Shown: positions 17,382 to 25,831 of the stretch, in pieces
Layout: each line of letters begins with the position of its first letter
Position numbering within the stretch: position 1 is the first letter of the stretch
Translations under genes and position numbers: made by a program
The notes under the pieces: model-generated
The model's database searches: none
The model's input: only the letters and a program-made list of their open reading frames with translations
Told to the model about the DNA's origin: nothing
Origin: Halorubellus sp. JP-L1
GTDB taxonomy: Archaea; Halobacteriota; Halobacteria; Halobacteriales; Natrialbaceae
Length of the DNA stretch: 64,000 bases
Direction: 5' to 3'
NCBI RefSeq assembly: GCF_011440375.1
Contig: NZ_JAAOIR010000003.1
Coordinates: 124,001-188,000 of the forward strand

Positions 17382-18857
17382 TCAGTGCGAGTGGTCGACG
17401 TCGCCGCGCGTGAACTGCCCGGAGAACCCGCGCTGGACGACTTCCGAGAGCGCGGGATGGATGTGAACGGACTCGCGGACGTCCTGGACGGAGCCCGAAC
17501 CGGCCTTCATCGCGACGACGACCTCCTGCACGAGGTTCGAGGCCTCGGGGCCCACGATGTGACAGCCGAGGATTCCGCCGTCGAGGTCGACGATGGCCTT
17601 CAGGAAGCCGTTGGCCTTCATCGCACTCCCCCTCGCGGTCTGGTCGTACTGGTACGTGCGGGTGGCGTAATCGCGGCCGGCGGCGCGGAGTTCGCTCTCG
17701 GTCGCGCCGACGCCGGCGACCTCGGGCGACGCGAACACCGCGAACGGCATCGCCGTGTAGTCGACCGGCACGAGGTCCTCGCCGAAGAGGTTCCGCGCGA
17801 CGGCCTGGCCCTCGTGGTTCGCGCTGTGCTTCAGGAGGTACTCGCCGACGACGTCGCCGAGCGCCCAGACGCCGTCGGCGGTCGTCCGCAGGTACTCGTC
17901 GGTCTCGACGAACCCCTGCGCGTCCGTCTCGATTCCAGCGGCCTCGACGTCGAGGTTGTCCGTATTCGGGCGGCGGCCCGCCGCGACGAGCAACTCGTCG
18001 CCCGTCACGCGAACCGGGTCGGCGTCGGCCTGGACGCCGGCGTCCACGCCGCCTTCGCCAGCCTTGCCGTCTTCGCCGCTATCAGCGTCCTCGCCGTACT
18101 CGTACGGGCGCGCCTCGACCGTGACCGTGCCGTCGGACTCGGAGACCGACGTGGCCGCGTGCCCGGTGTGGAGCGAGAACCGGTCGGCGTACCGCTCGGT
18201 GAACGCTTCGGCGACCTCCGCGTCGGCGTCCGGGAGGAGGTTCGGTCGCCGGCCGATTATGGTGACGTCGCTCCCGAACGTCCCGAAGAAGTGCCCGAGC
18301 TCGGCCGCGATGTATCCGCCGCCGACGATCACGAGGTGGTCGGGCGGCGTCTCCCGCTGGAGCGCCTCCGTGCTCGTCAGGTAGTCCACGTCGTCGATGC
18401 CGTCGATGTCGGGGATCGCCGGACGGGTTCCGCTGGCGACGAGCACCGTCTCGGCCTTCACGGTCGCGCCCTCGTCCGGGCCGCTCACGACCTCGATGGT
18501 CCTCTTGTCGACGAACCGCCCCTCGCCCTCGTAGAGGTCGTGGTGGGGCGACGAGGAGAGTCCTTGGCGGATGGACTCGGCGCTGCCCTGGACGTCCTCG
18601 TTGACCTCCCTGACGATGTCGGCGAACGCGACGTCGTTCACCTCGACGTCGATATTGAACTCGTCGGCGCGCTCGACCGTCTCCAGCACGTCCGCGTGGT
18701 ACAGGAGCATCTTCGAGGGGATGCAGCCGCGGTTCAGGCACGTCCCGCCGAGTGGTCCCTTCTCGACGACGGCGACCGACTGTCCCTGGTTCGCCGCGGC
18801 GTTCGCGACGTCCAGTCCCGACCCGGAACCGATGACCAAGAAGTCCACTTCGTTCAT
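17382..18857 (-). CDS. FAD/NAD(P)H pyridine nucleotide-disulfide oxidoreductase (dihydrolipoyl dehydrogenase / bis-gamma-glutamylcystine reductase type)
   Basis: 491 aa from ATG 18857 (MNEVDFLVIGSGSGLD). The FAD Rossmann motif is VIGSGSGLDVANAA. The redox-active disulfide is GGTCLNRGCIPSKM, and an NAD(P)-binding motif VIVGGGYIAAELG follows. The dimerisation domain ends with HIHPALSEVV, carrying the His-Glu pair that activates the thiol. A GSGSG rather than GGGPGG start resembles mycothione-reductase-like and haloarchaeal bis-gamma-glutamylcystine reductases. Halobacteria keep gamma-glutamylcysteine as their main thiol, so that role is attractive. No 2-oxoacid dehydrogenase genes are nearby. 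Fold certain, substrate not. Confidence 0.8.
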   Translation of the reverse strand: MNEVDFLVIGSGSGLDVANAAANQGQSVAVVEKGPLGGTCLNRGCIPSKMLLYHADVLETVERADEFNIDVEVNDVAFADIVREVNEDVQGSAESIRQGLSSSPHHDLYEGEGRFVDKRTIEVVSGPDEGATVKAETVLVASGTRPAIPDIDGIDDVDYLTSTEALQRETPPDHLVIVGGGYIAAELGHFFGTFGSDVTIIGRRPNLLPDADAEVAEAFTERYADRFSLHTGHAATSVSESDGTVTVEARPYEYGEDADSGEDGKAGEGGVDAGVQADADPVRVTGDELLVAAGRRPNTDNLDVEAAGIETDAQGFVETDEYLRTTADGVWALGDVVGEYLLKHSANHEGQAVARNLFGEDLVPVDYTAMPFAVFASPEVAGVGATESELRAAGRDYATRTYQYDQTARGSAMKANGFLKAIVDLDGGILGCHIVGPEASNLVQEVVVAMKAGSGSVQDVRESVHIHPALSEVVQRGFSGQFTRGDVDHSH

Positions 18858-19082
18858 ACCGTGGTGGAGGGTCTCGGGCCGTAATAGTCGCCGGCTGTCG
18901 TGCACAAGGACCGCATCGCACGTCGCGGTCCGCGGATCGGCCGGAGCAGGACGTCGCCCCCTCGACCTGACAGACGAACGCGGCCGTCAAACCCACCACT
19001 TTCTATCCTTTCAGACGGAATTCGGAGACCTTCGAAGACACCAAATGGTAGCGAATGGTTCTCGCTGCCACTCGGGGGTAAG

Positions 19083-19089
19083 CTTATAT
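19083..19089 (+). promoter_or_regulatory. TATA box for the coiled-coil/HhH gene
   Basis: CTTATAT lies about 30 nt before ATG 19116, matching the spacing of leaderless haloarchaeal promoters. Confidence 0.55.
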
Positions 19090-19115
19090 CCCTCCGGCGT
19101 CTACGTTAGGGTACA

Positions 19116-19874
19116 ATGAGTCAACTGAACGCTCCCGTCAGCACGATGTTCGACGTCCAGCGCACGATGATCGAGCAGTCCCACGAGGCGATGACACAGA
19201 GCATCGACGCCCAGCAGCAGTTCGTCCAGTCCATGATGGACGTCGACGCCGCGAAGCAACTGAACGAGCGCGGTTACGAGGCCGCCCACGGGATGGTCGA
19301 CGCCTACTTCGACACGCTCGAAGCCACGCTCCCCACCGACCAGGCGACCGCCCTCGAGGACGTCCGCACGACGATGGTCGAGCAACTCGACGCGCTCGAG
19401 GCGAACCAGACGGAGGCACTCGAGGCGTTCGAGGCGTCCGTCGAGGACGCGACCGAAGTCACCGACGACGGCTTCGAGGCGTTCCTCGCCGCGCTCGACG
19501 AACAGATCGACGCGACCTTGGAACTCCACGGCGACGTCGAGCACCAGACCCTCGAGAGCGTGGACGAGTTCGAGCACAACCTCGAACAGCTCGAGACGCA
19601 GGTCGGCGAGATACAGGCCAAGCTCGAGGACGCGTCCGACGCGATCGCCGACTCCACCGAGGAGATGGTGGAGGTCCAGTTCGAAGCGACCGGCGAGTCC
19701 CTCGAGTCCCTCCCGGGCCTCGGCGCGACGTACGCCCAGCGGCTCCAGGAGCAGGGCATCGAGACCGTGCAGACGCTGACCGAAGCCAACGCCGACGCCA
19801 TCGCGGAGATCGCCGACGTCTCCACCGAACAGGCCGAAGCGTGGATCGACGCCGCCCAGACCACCGCGAACTGA
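19116..19874 (+). CDS. Phasin-like coiled-coil protein with C-terminal helix-hairpin-helix domain
   Basis: A 252-aa, almost wholly helical, very acidic protein. Residues 1-190 form long amphipathic helices rich in Gln, Glu, Ala and Asp (repeated AFEASVEDATEVTDDGFEAF-like stretches), as in phasins and apolipoprotein-like coiled coils. Residues about 200-250 (SLPGLGATYAQRLQEQGIET, then VQTLTEANADAIAEIADVS) make a helix-hairpin-helix pair like those in DNA-binding or scaffold proteins. Phasin-type proteins coat polyhydroxyalkanoate granules, and an HhH tail would suit attachment to DNA or another protein. No PHA synthase is in the window, so the granule role is a guess. The strong TATA box suggests good expression. 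Confidence 0.6.
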   Translation: MSQLNAPVSTMFDVQRTMIEQSHEAMTQSIDAQQQFVQSMMDVDAAKQLNERGYEAAHGMVDAYFDTLEATLPTDQATALEDVRTTMVEQLDALEANQTEALEAFEASVEDATEVTDDGFEAFLAALDEQIDATLELHGDVEHQTLESVDEFEHNLEQLETQVGEIQAKLEDASDAIADSTEEMVEVQFEATGESLESLPGLGATYAQRLQEQGIETVQTLTEANADAIAEIADVSTEQAEAWIDAAQTTAN

Positions 19875-21164
19875 CCGGCGCGCAAATCGGCGGCACTGAC
19901 CGTGGAACCGAGCGTTAGTGCCGGCGAGAGCCTCTCGGACGCTACTGCCCTCCCGACAACTTTCCGTTTCTTTTGCAACTCACGGATCGAACCAACGCTC
20001 TCTTCGCGAAGGAGACGACGCTCTCATAGCTGGAGAGCAGGCATTTAGGGAGAAGCGCGAGCGACCGCCAGAGTCACAGGCGGAGATCGATGTAGCGGAC
20101 GCGAACATGGATTTCGGACGCGAGGCGCGGGAACCGGTGTATCGCCGAAGCGGGGTCTCAGCGAGGGGATCACTGACTCGACTCCTGATCTGCAGTGGTA
20201 CGGCTCGTCGTCGAGTCGCGCGTTGTGCGCGTCGTGGAGCGACGGGAACTCCCGGTACTCGCTCACCGACCCGACGCCGCTATTCCGAAGATCGTGCCGA
20301 TTCGAGGATCGATACACCGAACACATGGACGTCTGTGAGAACACTCCTTCGTTTGTCACGACGGACGGAAAAGAAGAAAACATAGAATGACACCTATATT
20401 ATGGTTCTTCAATATTCGTTGAGAACAAATACGAAGTAAAGTCGTCCGCTGACGACTAGTAATGCCTTCTCTGCTCAGGATCCTGCGATCGTTCGTGTAC
20501 CGGACTTCCAGGAGGATTATCAGTAACACTTGAAACCGAGGATCGGTCCCGGTCGGGCATCAGGGTTAGACGCCGAAATGAACGTTCCCTCCGGCTATAC
20601 CCGTACAATCGGTTTATAGGGGACGCTCCCGATACCCGATTTCTCCGATTCAGTATGGGTGGTTGCTGGGAAAAGCACCGAACTATCGGACGTGCCAGGG
20701 ATTGGAGCGGGGCGCGGGATCCGAACTCCCGATGTTTGAAGCGACGATGCTCGTCGGCCGCGAAACAGATAGTATTCTAGATATACACCGCCAGATGGGG
20801 GGAATGCCTGAACCACGGATCGGTGAACGGGTGCGTTATCGGAATTTTGAGCGGGTGGCAACGATTGTCACTGGCAACTGGTACGACTCGGACGAATATC
20901 GGCGCCATCATCGGAGCGACGTTCGTGAGGCTGTACTGCAGTACGGTTCGCGTATCGCTATCGCCCGTCGCCCGCGTCGATCGAACGAAGGACCGCTGTT
21001 CGATCTGGCGCACCTGCGACCGGATAACCCGTGCGCTGGCTCGCCAGAGGATGCGGCCCGTCCAACGGCGACCACCGTTCGACCCGTCGAACGACCGGGA
21101 CTCGAGAACTCGCTCGAGGGAAGCACATATTATCACCCGCGGGGAATACCGTGCATAGGGTCGC
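19875..21164. other. Gene-poor stretch with IS debris
   Basis: About 1.29 kb without an intact gene. It holds an IS5 scrap at 20132-20290 (minus strand). It also has AT-rich DNA around 20380-20480 and a short tRNA-3'-end-like sequence near 20703-20735 on the minus strand. A TATA-like CATATTATC at 21125-21133 leads into the dead hydantoinase-cluster remnant. Base composition is lower in G+C than the genes on either side. Confidence 0.55.
20132..20290 (-). pseudogene. IS5-family transposase scrap
   Basis: The minus strand encodes EYREFPSLHDAHNARLDDE, then PYHCRSGVESVIPSLRPRFG and DTP. This is the segment upstream of RARTWFGQFREL in haloarchaeal IS5 transposases, and it overlaps in type with the remnant at 7170-7508. 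The flanking N- and C-terminal parts cannot be followed, and no terminal repeats are visible. Confidence 0.6.
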
Positions 21165-21453
21165 ATGACCGACCAGATGCGGAACGGCCTGTTCACCGAA
21201 CAGGGCAAGGCAGCGATCGAGAAGGCCGGCTACGACGAGCCCGGCGCGACCTCCTGGGAGTCCCGGGGGCTCGGTGACGACCCGGTGGTGCCCCACGGGG
21301 GCCGCGAGGTCATCGGATGGCCGTTGCACACGGTCGTCCGCGGCCAGTTCGCGTACGCCGACGGCGATGGTTCGCGATCAGCACGCTGACGAAGACGGCG
21401 AGGTCGACGGCGCGTACGGGTACGGGACGCACATCGGTCGCCCCATCGAACTG
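21165..21453 (+). pseudogene. Fused remnant of an isochorismatase-like hydrolase and a hydantoinase
   Basis: The first 42 codons (KAAIEKAGYDEPGATSWESR, then GLGDDPVV) match the start of the intact hydrolase at 29354-30022. They run directly into GREVIGWPLHTVVRGQFAYA, which matches the C-terminus of the intact hydantoinase at 27967-29361 (ELAGWPTHTVVRGQIAY). After GDG a frameshift follows; the tail YGYGTHIGRPIEL continues in another frame. In the intact pair the hydrolase also precedes the hydantoinase, so one deletion of about 1.7 kb in a second copy explains the fusion. The copy lies inverted relative to the intact one. Confidence 0.85.
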
Positions 21454-21568
21454 GGACAAAGGTACGAGCTATGGAACACGGACACATCAACGCGGCAGGC
21501 GACGGCGCACAGCACTCACCGACGGGCGTGGTGGCGAACCACTCGGATCGACGAGGGACGGTGGTCAG

Positions 21569-22771
21569 ATGACTGAACGAGCCGGCCCCCTAGCGGGACT
21601 GCGGGTCGTGGAGGTCGGAACGATGATCTCCGCGGGCACGGTCGGTCGGCTGCTCGCCGACTTCGGCGCGGACGTCGTGAAGGTCGAGCACCCGAAGGCT
21701 GGCGACCACTTGCGGCGGTTCGGGCCGGAGAGCAACGACGCTGGCATTTGGTGGAAGTACCTCGCGCGCAACAAGCGCTCGGTGACGCTCAACCTCTCCA
21801 CGGAGGAAGGGAGCGTGGTGTTTGAGGACCTCGTCGCGGAGGCGGACGTGCTCGTGGAGAACTTCCGCCCGGGAACACTGGAGCGCTGGAACGTCGGCTG
21901 GGATCACCTATCGACGGTGAATCCGGACCTCGTGATGCTCCGATTGAGTGGGTTCGGACAGACCGGCCCGTACAGCGAACGCCCCGGGTTCGGGACGCTT
22001 GCCGAGGCGATGTCGGGGTTCGCGTACCTGAACGGGTTCCCGGACCGCGAGCCGCTCCTCCCGCCGAGCGGGCTCGCCGACGGCATCGCCGCGATGTACT
22101 CGACGTTCGCCGTGATGTTCGCGCTCTACCACCGAGACGTCAACGGAGGTGGCGGCCAGTACATCGACACCAGCCTCATCGAGCCCATCTTCTCCATCCT
22201 CGGGCCGCAGCCGCTGCGGTACCAGCAACTCGACGAGGTCGAGGAACGCGCGGGGAACCGCTCAACGTCGTCCGCGCCCCGGAACGTCTACGAGACGAAG
22301 GACGACCGGTACGTCGCCATCTCCGCAAGCTCGCAACCGATCGCGATGCGGTTGTTCGACGCCATCGATCGCCCGGACCTCAAGGACGACCCGCGCTTCG
22401 AGACTAACGAGAAGCGCCTTGAGAACGTCGAGGAACTGGACGCGATCATCCAGGACTGGATGGACGACCACGACCGCGAGACGATTCTGGAGCGCTTCGA
22501 GGAGTACGAGACGACGATCGCGCCGATCTACAACGTCGCTGACATCGTCGAGGACGACCACTATCGGGCCCGGGACGCGGTCGTGGAGGTCCCCGACGAC
22601 GACCTCGGGGACGCGCTCGTCCAGGGCGTCGTCCCGAAGTTCTCGGAGACCCCTGGCGAGATCACGCACCTCGGGCCGAGCCTCGGCGAGCACAACGACG
22701 AGGTGTACGCGGAGATGCTCGGATACGACACGGAAACGCTCGCGGACCTCGAGTCCGCGGGGGCGATCTGA
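21569..22771 (+). CDS. Class III CoA transferase (CaiB/BaiF family)
   Basis: 400 aa from ATG 21569. The N-terminal PLAGLRVVEVGT and RLLADFGADVVKVEHP motifs, RNKRSVTLNLSTEEG and LVENFRPGTLERWNVG are classic for the family. The catalytic Asp that forms the aspartyl-CoA intermediate is most likely Asp171 in GLADGIAAM. It moves CoA between a donor thioester and a carboxylate. It starts a same-strand run with the aldolase and the hydro-lyase genes. This suggests it activates a di- or hydroxyacid for, or recovers CoA after, cleavage by the lyase that follows. No promoter of its own is evident; transcription may enter through the dead remnant upstream. Confidence 0.85.
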   Translation: MTERAGPLAGLRVVEVGTMISAGTVGRLLADFGADVVKVEHPKAGDHLRRFGPESNDAGIWWKYLARNKRSVTLNLSTEEGSVVFEDLVAEADVLVENFRPGTLERWNVGWDHLSTVNPDLVMLRLSGFGQTGPYSERPGFGTLAEAMSGFAYLNGFPDREPLLPPSGLADGIAAMYSTFAVMFALYHRDVNGGGGQYIDTSLIEPIFSILGPQPLRYQQLDEVEERAGNRSTSSAPRNVYETKDDRYVAISASSQPIAMRLFDAIDRPDLKDDPRFETNEKRLENVEELDAIIQDWMDDHDRETILERFEEYETTIAPIYNVADIVEDDHYRARDAVVEVPDDDLGDALVQGVVPKFSETPGEITHLGPSLGEHNDEVYAEMLGYDTETLADLESAGAI

Positions 22772-22791
22772 ATGCCGGCGCTCGCTCGCGT

Positions 22792-22798
22792 GGAGGTG
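22792..22798 (+). promoter_or_regulatory. Shine-Dalgarno for the lyase gene
   Basis: GGAGGTG lies six bases before ATG 22805, in the 33-bp gap after the CoA transferase stop. It supports an internal cistron of a polycistronic mRNA rather than a leaderless start. Confidence 0.5.
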
Positions 22799-22804
22799 GC
22801 CTGA

Positions 22805-23743
22805 ATGGACCTCCCTGCGGACGTGACGATCGTCGAGATGCTACCACGCGACGGGTTCCAGCGCCTCGACGAGTTCGTGCCGACCGACGAGAAGGTCGAG
22901 ATAATCGACGCGCTGTCCAGTACCGGCGTGGACGAGATCGAGTTCACGTCGTTCACGCACCCGAAAGCGGTGCCGACGCTCCGGGACGCCGACGAGGTCG
23001 CGGCGCGCATCGACCGCAACGACGACGTCACCTATCGCGCGCTCGTCCCGAACGCCGTCGGGATGGAGCGCGCTTTGGAGGCGGGCGTTGACAAGGTGAA
23101 CGCACTTGTCACCGTCTCGGAGACGTATAGTCGGAACAACCAGAACATGACCGTCGACGAGATCCTCGACGAGATCGACGCTATCGTCGAGCTCGCCGAC
23201 GGCACTGACGTCGAGGTCGAAGCCGGGATGGGGACGAGCTTCTACTGTCCGTACGAGGGGCGGATCCCGCAGGAACAGACGCTCGCGGTGGTTGACCGCG
23301 TCGTGGAGGCGGGCGTGGACGAGGTGACGCTCGCGACGACGATGGGGCTCGCGAACCCGGTGCAGGTGGAGTCGATGTTCGACGAGGTGTTCGAGCGCCA
23401 CCCCGACATCGACGTCGGATTGCACCTCCACGATACGAACGGGATGAGTCTCGCGAACACGCTCACCGCGATGCAGGCGGGCGTCGATCGCTTCGACGCG
23501 TCGCACTGCGGGCTCGGCGGCGGCGTCGTGCTCCCCGAAGGAATGTCGGGCGTCGGGAACACGCCCACGGAGGACCTCGTCCACATGCTCACCGAGATGG
23601 ACGTCGCGGTCGACGCGGACTTCGACCGCGTCCAGGACGTCGCGCGCGACGTCTCGGACCGCCTCGGGCTCGGAGCGACGAGTCACGTCCTCATGGGCGG
23701 GACCGTTGCGGGCGTCCTCGACACCGTCGCCGGCGACGAGTAG
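22805..23743 (+). CDS. HMG-CoA lyase-like DRE-TIM metallolyase lacking the usual catalytic Cys
   Basis: A 312-aa TIM barrel. The opening VEMLPRDGFQ holds the conserved Arg-Asp pair, and GLHLHDTNGM gives the His-x-His metal ligands. These match 3-hydroxy-3-methylglutaryl-CoA lyases. HMG-CoA lyases end their active-site loop with GLGGCP(Y/F), where Cys is catalytic. Here the region reads ASHCGLGGGVVLPEGMSG, so that Cys is Gly and the loop is longer, while NTPTEDLVHML keeps the usual helix. A nearby Cys (SHC) may or may not substitute. It probably cleaves or forms a C-C bond in a related 3-hydroxyacyl-CoA. A true HMG-CoA role is doubtful. Confidence 0.75.
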   Translation: MDLPADVTIVEMLPRDGFQRLDEFVPTDEKVEIIDALSSTGVDEIEFTSFTHPKAVPTLRDADEVAARIDRNDDVTYRALVPNAVGMERALEAGVDKVNALVTVSETYSRNNQNMTVDEILDEIDAIVELADGTDVEVEAGMGTSFYCPYEGRIPQEQTLAVVDRVVEAGVDEVTLATTMGLANPVQVESMFDEVFERHPDIDVGLHLHDTNGMSLANTLTAMQAGVDRFDASHCGLGGGVVLPEGMSGVGNTPTEDLVHMLTEMDVAVDADFDRVQDVARDVSDRLGLGATSHVLMGGTVAGVLDTVAGDE

Positions 23744-23848
23744 CGAGAGCAGTTCACCCAGTCGACCAGGCGGTATCCTTTTCCTCGCGTCCCGAGTATA
23801 CCGTCCAACGGGCGACGGCCGCGGTCGGGCGGTCGCCGGAGACATCAT

Positions 23849-25162
23849 ATGACAGGCAAGACGCTGGCGGAAAAGATACTGTCGCGGAAGTCCAACACCG
23901 ACGCGTACGCCGGAGACTACGTCGAGGCGGCGATCGACGTCGGGTTCACGCACGACGTCACTGGCCCGCTCACGTTCGACGTGTTCGAGGAAGTGACGGG
24001 CGGTGACGGCGAACTATTCGACCCCGGTCGAACGGCGATCACGATCGATCACCACGCACCCGCGGACGGCGTACAGGCGGCGAACAACCACAATCGCGTC
24101 CGCGAGTTCGCCGCGGAGTACGGCGCCGTCCAGTACGCCGTCGGCGACGGCATCTGCCATCAGGTCCTCGTCGAGGACGGGTTCGCGGGACCGGGCGATC
24201 TCGTGATCGGAGCAGACTCGCACACGACGACGTTCGGCGGCCTCGGCGCGTTCGGCACCGGCGTCGGGTCGACCGACCTCGGCACCGCGCTTGCGACCGG
24301 TGAACTCTGGTTCCGCGTGCCCGAGACGCTCCGGTTCGAGGTCGAGGGAGACCTCCCCGACGGCGTGTACGCGAAGGACCTCATCCTGCGGTTCATCGGC
24401 GACGTCGGGTTCGACGGCTGCACGTACATGGCCGCGGAGTACGCGGGCAGCGCCGTGACGGACCTCCCCGTCCATGAGCGACTCGTGCTCGCGAACATGG
24501 CGATCGAGATGGGCGGGAAGGCCGGCATCGTTCCGCCCGACCAGCGCACCGTCGACTATCTCGAAGCGCAGACCGGGGAGCGCGTCGACCTCGACCCGGA
24601 CCTCGCATCCGACCCCGACGCCGCCTACTACGACGTCCACAGGTACGACGCCGCCGCGTTCTCGCCGCAGGTGTCGAAACCGAGCAACCCTGAGAACGCC
24701 GTCGACGTGGACGAGGTCGTCGGGACCGAGATCGACCAGTTCTTCGTGGGGACGTGCACGAACGGGCGCTACGAGGACATCCGCGTCGTCGCGGACATCA
24801 TGGAGGGTGAGACGCTCGCGCCGGGGACCCGGATGGTGGTCGTCCCGGCGTCCGCGGACGTCTACGACCGCATGCTCCAGGGCGGCGAGTTGAAGACGTT
24901 CGTCGACGCGGGCGCCATCGTGCAGGCCGCCGGCTGCGGCCCGTGTTTCGGCACGCACCAGGGCGCGCTCGGCGACGGCGACGTCGCGCTCGCGACCGCG
25001 AACCGGAACTTCCCCGGACGCGAAGGTTCGATGGACAGCGAAGTGTACCTATCGAGTCCCGCAACCGTCGGCGCCAGCGCGCTCTACGGCGAGATCACGG
25101 ACCCGCGCACCGTCGAGACGCCGCGCTACGACGACGTCGTCCTCGAGGAGGTCGCGGCATGA
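23849..25162 (+). CDS. Aconitase-superfamily hydro-lyase, large subunit (LeuC/DmdA-like), copy 1
   Basis: 437 aa, typical for archaeal LeuC-type subunits. VIGADSHTTTFGGLGAFGTG is the signature region. Three Cys ligate the [4Fe-4S] cluster: one in FVGTCTNGRYED and two in AAGCGPCFGTHQG. It adds or removes water on a di- or tricarboxylate (isopropylmalate, homoaconitate, maleate, citraconate or dimethylmaleate type). No leucine-synthesis partner (leuA, leuB) is adjacent; the neighbours are catabolic, favouring a degradative hydratase. The small subunit overlaps by 4 bp. A second, diverged pair is at 38.1-39.9 kb. Confidence 0.85.
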   Translation: MTGKTLAEKILSRKSNTDAYAGDYVEAAIDVGFTHDVTGPLTFDVFEEVTGGDGELFDPGRTAITIDHHAPADGVQAANNHNRVREFAAEYGAVQYAVGDGICHQVLVEDGFAGPGDLVIGADSHTTTFGGLGAFGTGVGSTDLGTALATGELWFRVPETLRFEVEGDLPDGVYAKDLILRFIGDVGFDGCTYMAAEYAGSAVTDLPVHERLVLANMAIEMGGKAGIVPPDQRTVDYLEAQTGERVDLDPDLASDPDAAYYDVHRYDAAAFSPQVSKPSNPENAVDVDEVVGTEIDQFFVGTCTNGRYEDIRVVADIMEGETLAPGTRMVVVPASADVYDRMLQGGELKTFVDAGAIVQAAGCGPCFGTHQGALGDGDVALATANRNFPGREGSMDSEVYLSSPATVGASALYGEITDPRTVETPRYDDVVLEEVAA

Positions 25163-25674
25163 CGGGCGCGACGAACATCACCGAACCCGGGCGGGCGTGG
25201 GTGTTCGGCGACGACATCGACACCGATCAGATCGCACCGTCGCGGTTCCTCGTTTCCAGCGATCCCGAAGAACTCGCCGAAGCCGCGTTCCACGACCATC
25301 GCCCCGAGTTCCACGAGGAGGTCGTCGACGGCGACTTCGTCGTCGGGGGCGAGAACTTCGGGAGTGGATCCTCGCGCGAGCACGCACCACTCGCGCTCGT
25401 CGGCGCGGGCGTCGACGGCGTCGTCGCCGTCTCCTTCGCCCGCATCTTCTTCCGGAACGCCATCAATCTCGGGCTCCCCGTACTCATCAGTCCCGAGGCG
25501 AGGCGGATCGACGACGGCGACGAGATCGCCCTTCGGCTCGAGGAGGGGACCATCGTCAACCATACGACCGGCGAGACATACGACGCCGAGGCGCTCCCGC
25601 CGTTCCTCCAGGAGCTCGTTGACCGCGGCGGCCTGAAGCCGTACACGAAGGCGAAGCTCGCCGGCGACCTGTAG
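25159..25674 (+). CDS. Aconitase-superfamily hydro-lyase, small subunit (LeuD/DmdB-like), copy 1
   Basis: 171 aa; its ATGA overlaps the large-subunit stop. [20 protein letters not shown] gives the start of the swivel domain and its substrate-recognition loop. ENFGSGSSREHAP carries the conserved active-site Ser-Arg, and FARIFFRNAINLGLPVL is the usual core. The loop after DTDQI (RFLVSSDPEELAEAAFHD) differs from that of copy 2 ([18 protein letters not shown]), so the two enzymes probably take different substrates. Confidence 0.85.
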   Translation: MTGATNITEPGRAWVFGDDIDTDQIAPSRFLVSSDPEELAEAAFHDHRPEFHEEVVDGDFVVGGENFGSGSSREHAPLALVGAGVDGVVAVSFARIFFRNAINLGLPVLISPEARRIDDGDEIALRLEEGTIVNHTTGETYDAEALPPFLQELVDRGGLKPYTKAKLAGDL

Positions 25675-25798
25675 GACCGAAGGGGTCGCCTCCCCCGCGG
25701 ACACGGTTCGAGTGCGAGGGAGCGGTCATCGCTCGATCGACTCGACGAGTCGTCCCGTCCGAAGGTTCGTCACTCGGATGCGTGTACCATCGTCCGTA

Positions 25799-25808
25799 GT
25801 CTTAAGAC
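25799..25808 (+). promoter_or_regulatory. TATA box for the peroxiredoxin gene
   Basis: GTCTTAAGAC, a perfect 10-bp palindrome centred about 28 nt before ATG 25832, fits a leaderless promoter. Confidence 0.5.
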
Positions 25809-25831
25809 ATCAGTCCCCGAACGTCCCATCC

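Noticed and set aside
20663..21277. Long plus-strand open frame over 200 codons
   Set aside because: The translated sequence has no domain and a composition unlike neighbouring proteins; it runs across the pseudogene start in the wrong frame, so it is chance open DNA in a GC-rich genome.
23849..25674. leuCD of leucine biosynthesis
   Set aside because: Neighbours are CoA transferase and aldolase, and no leuA or leuB is present; a degradative hydratase is more likely, though biosynthesis is not excluded.
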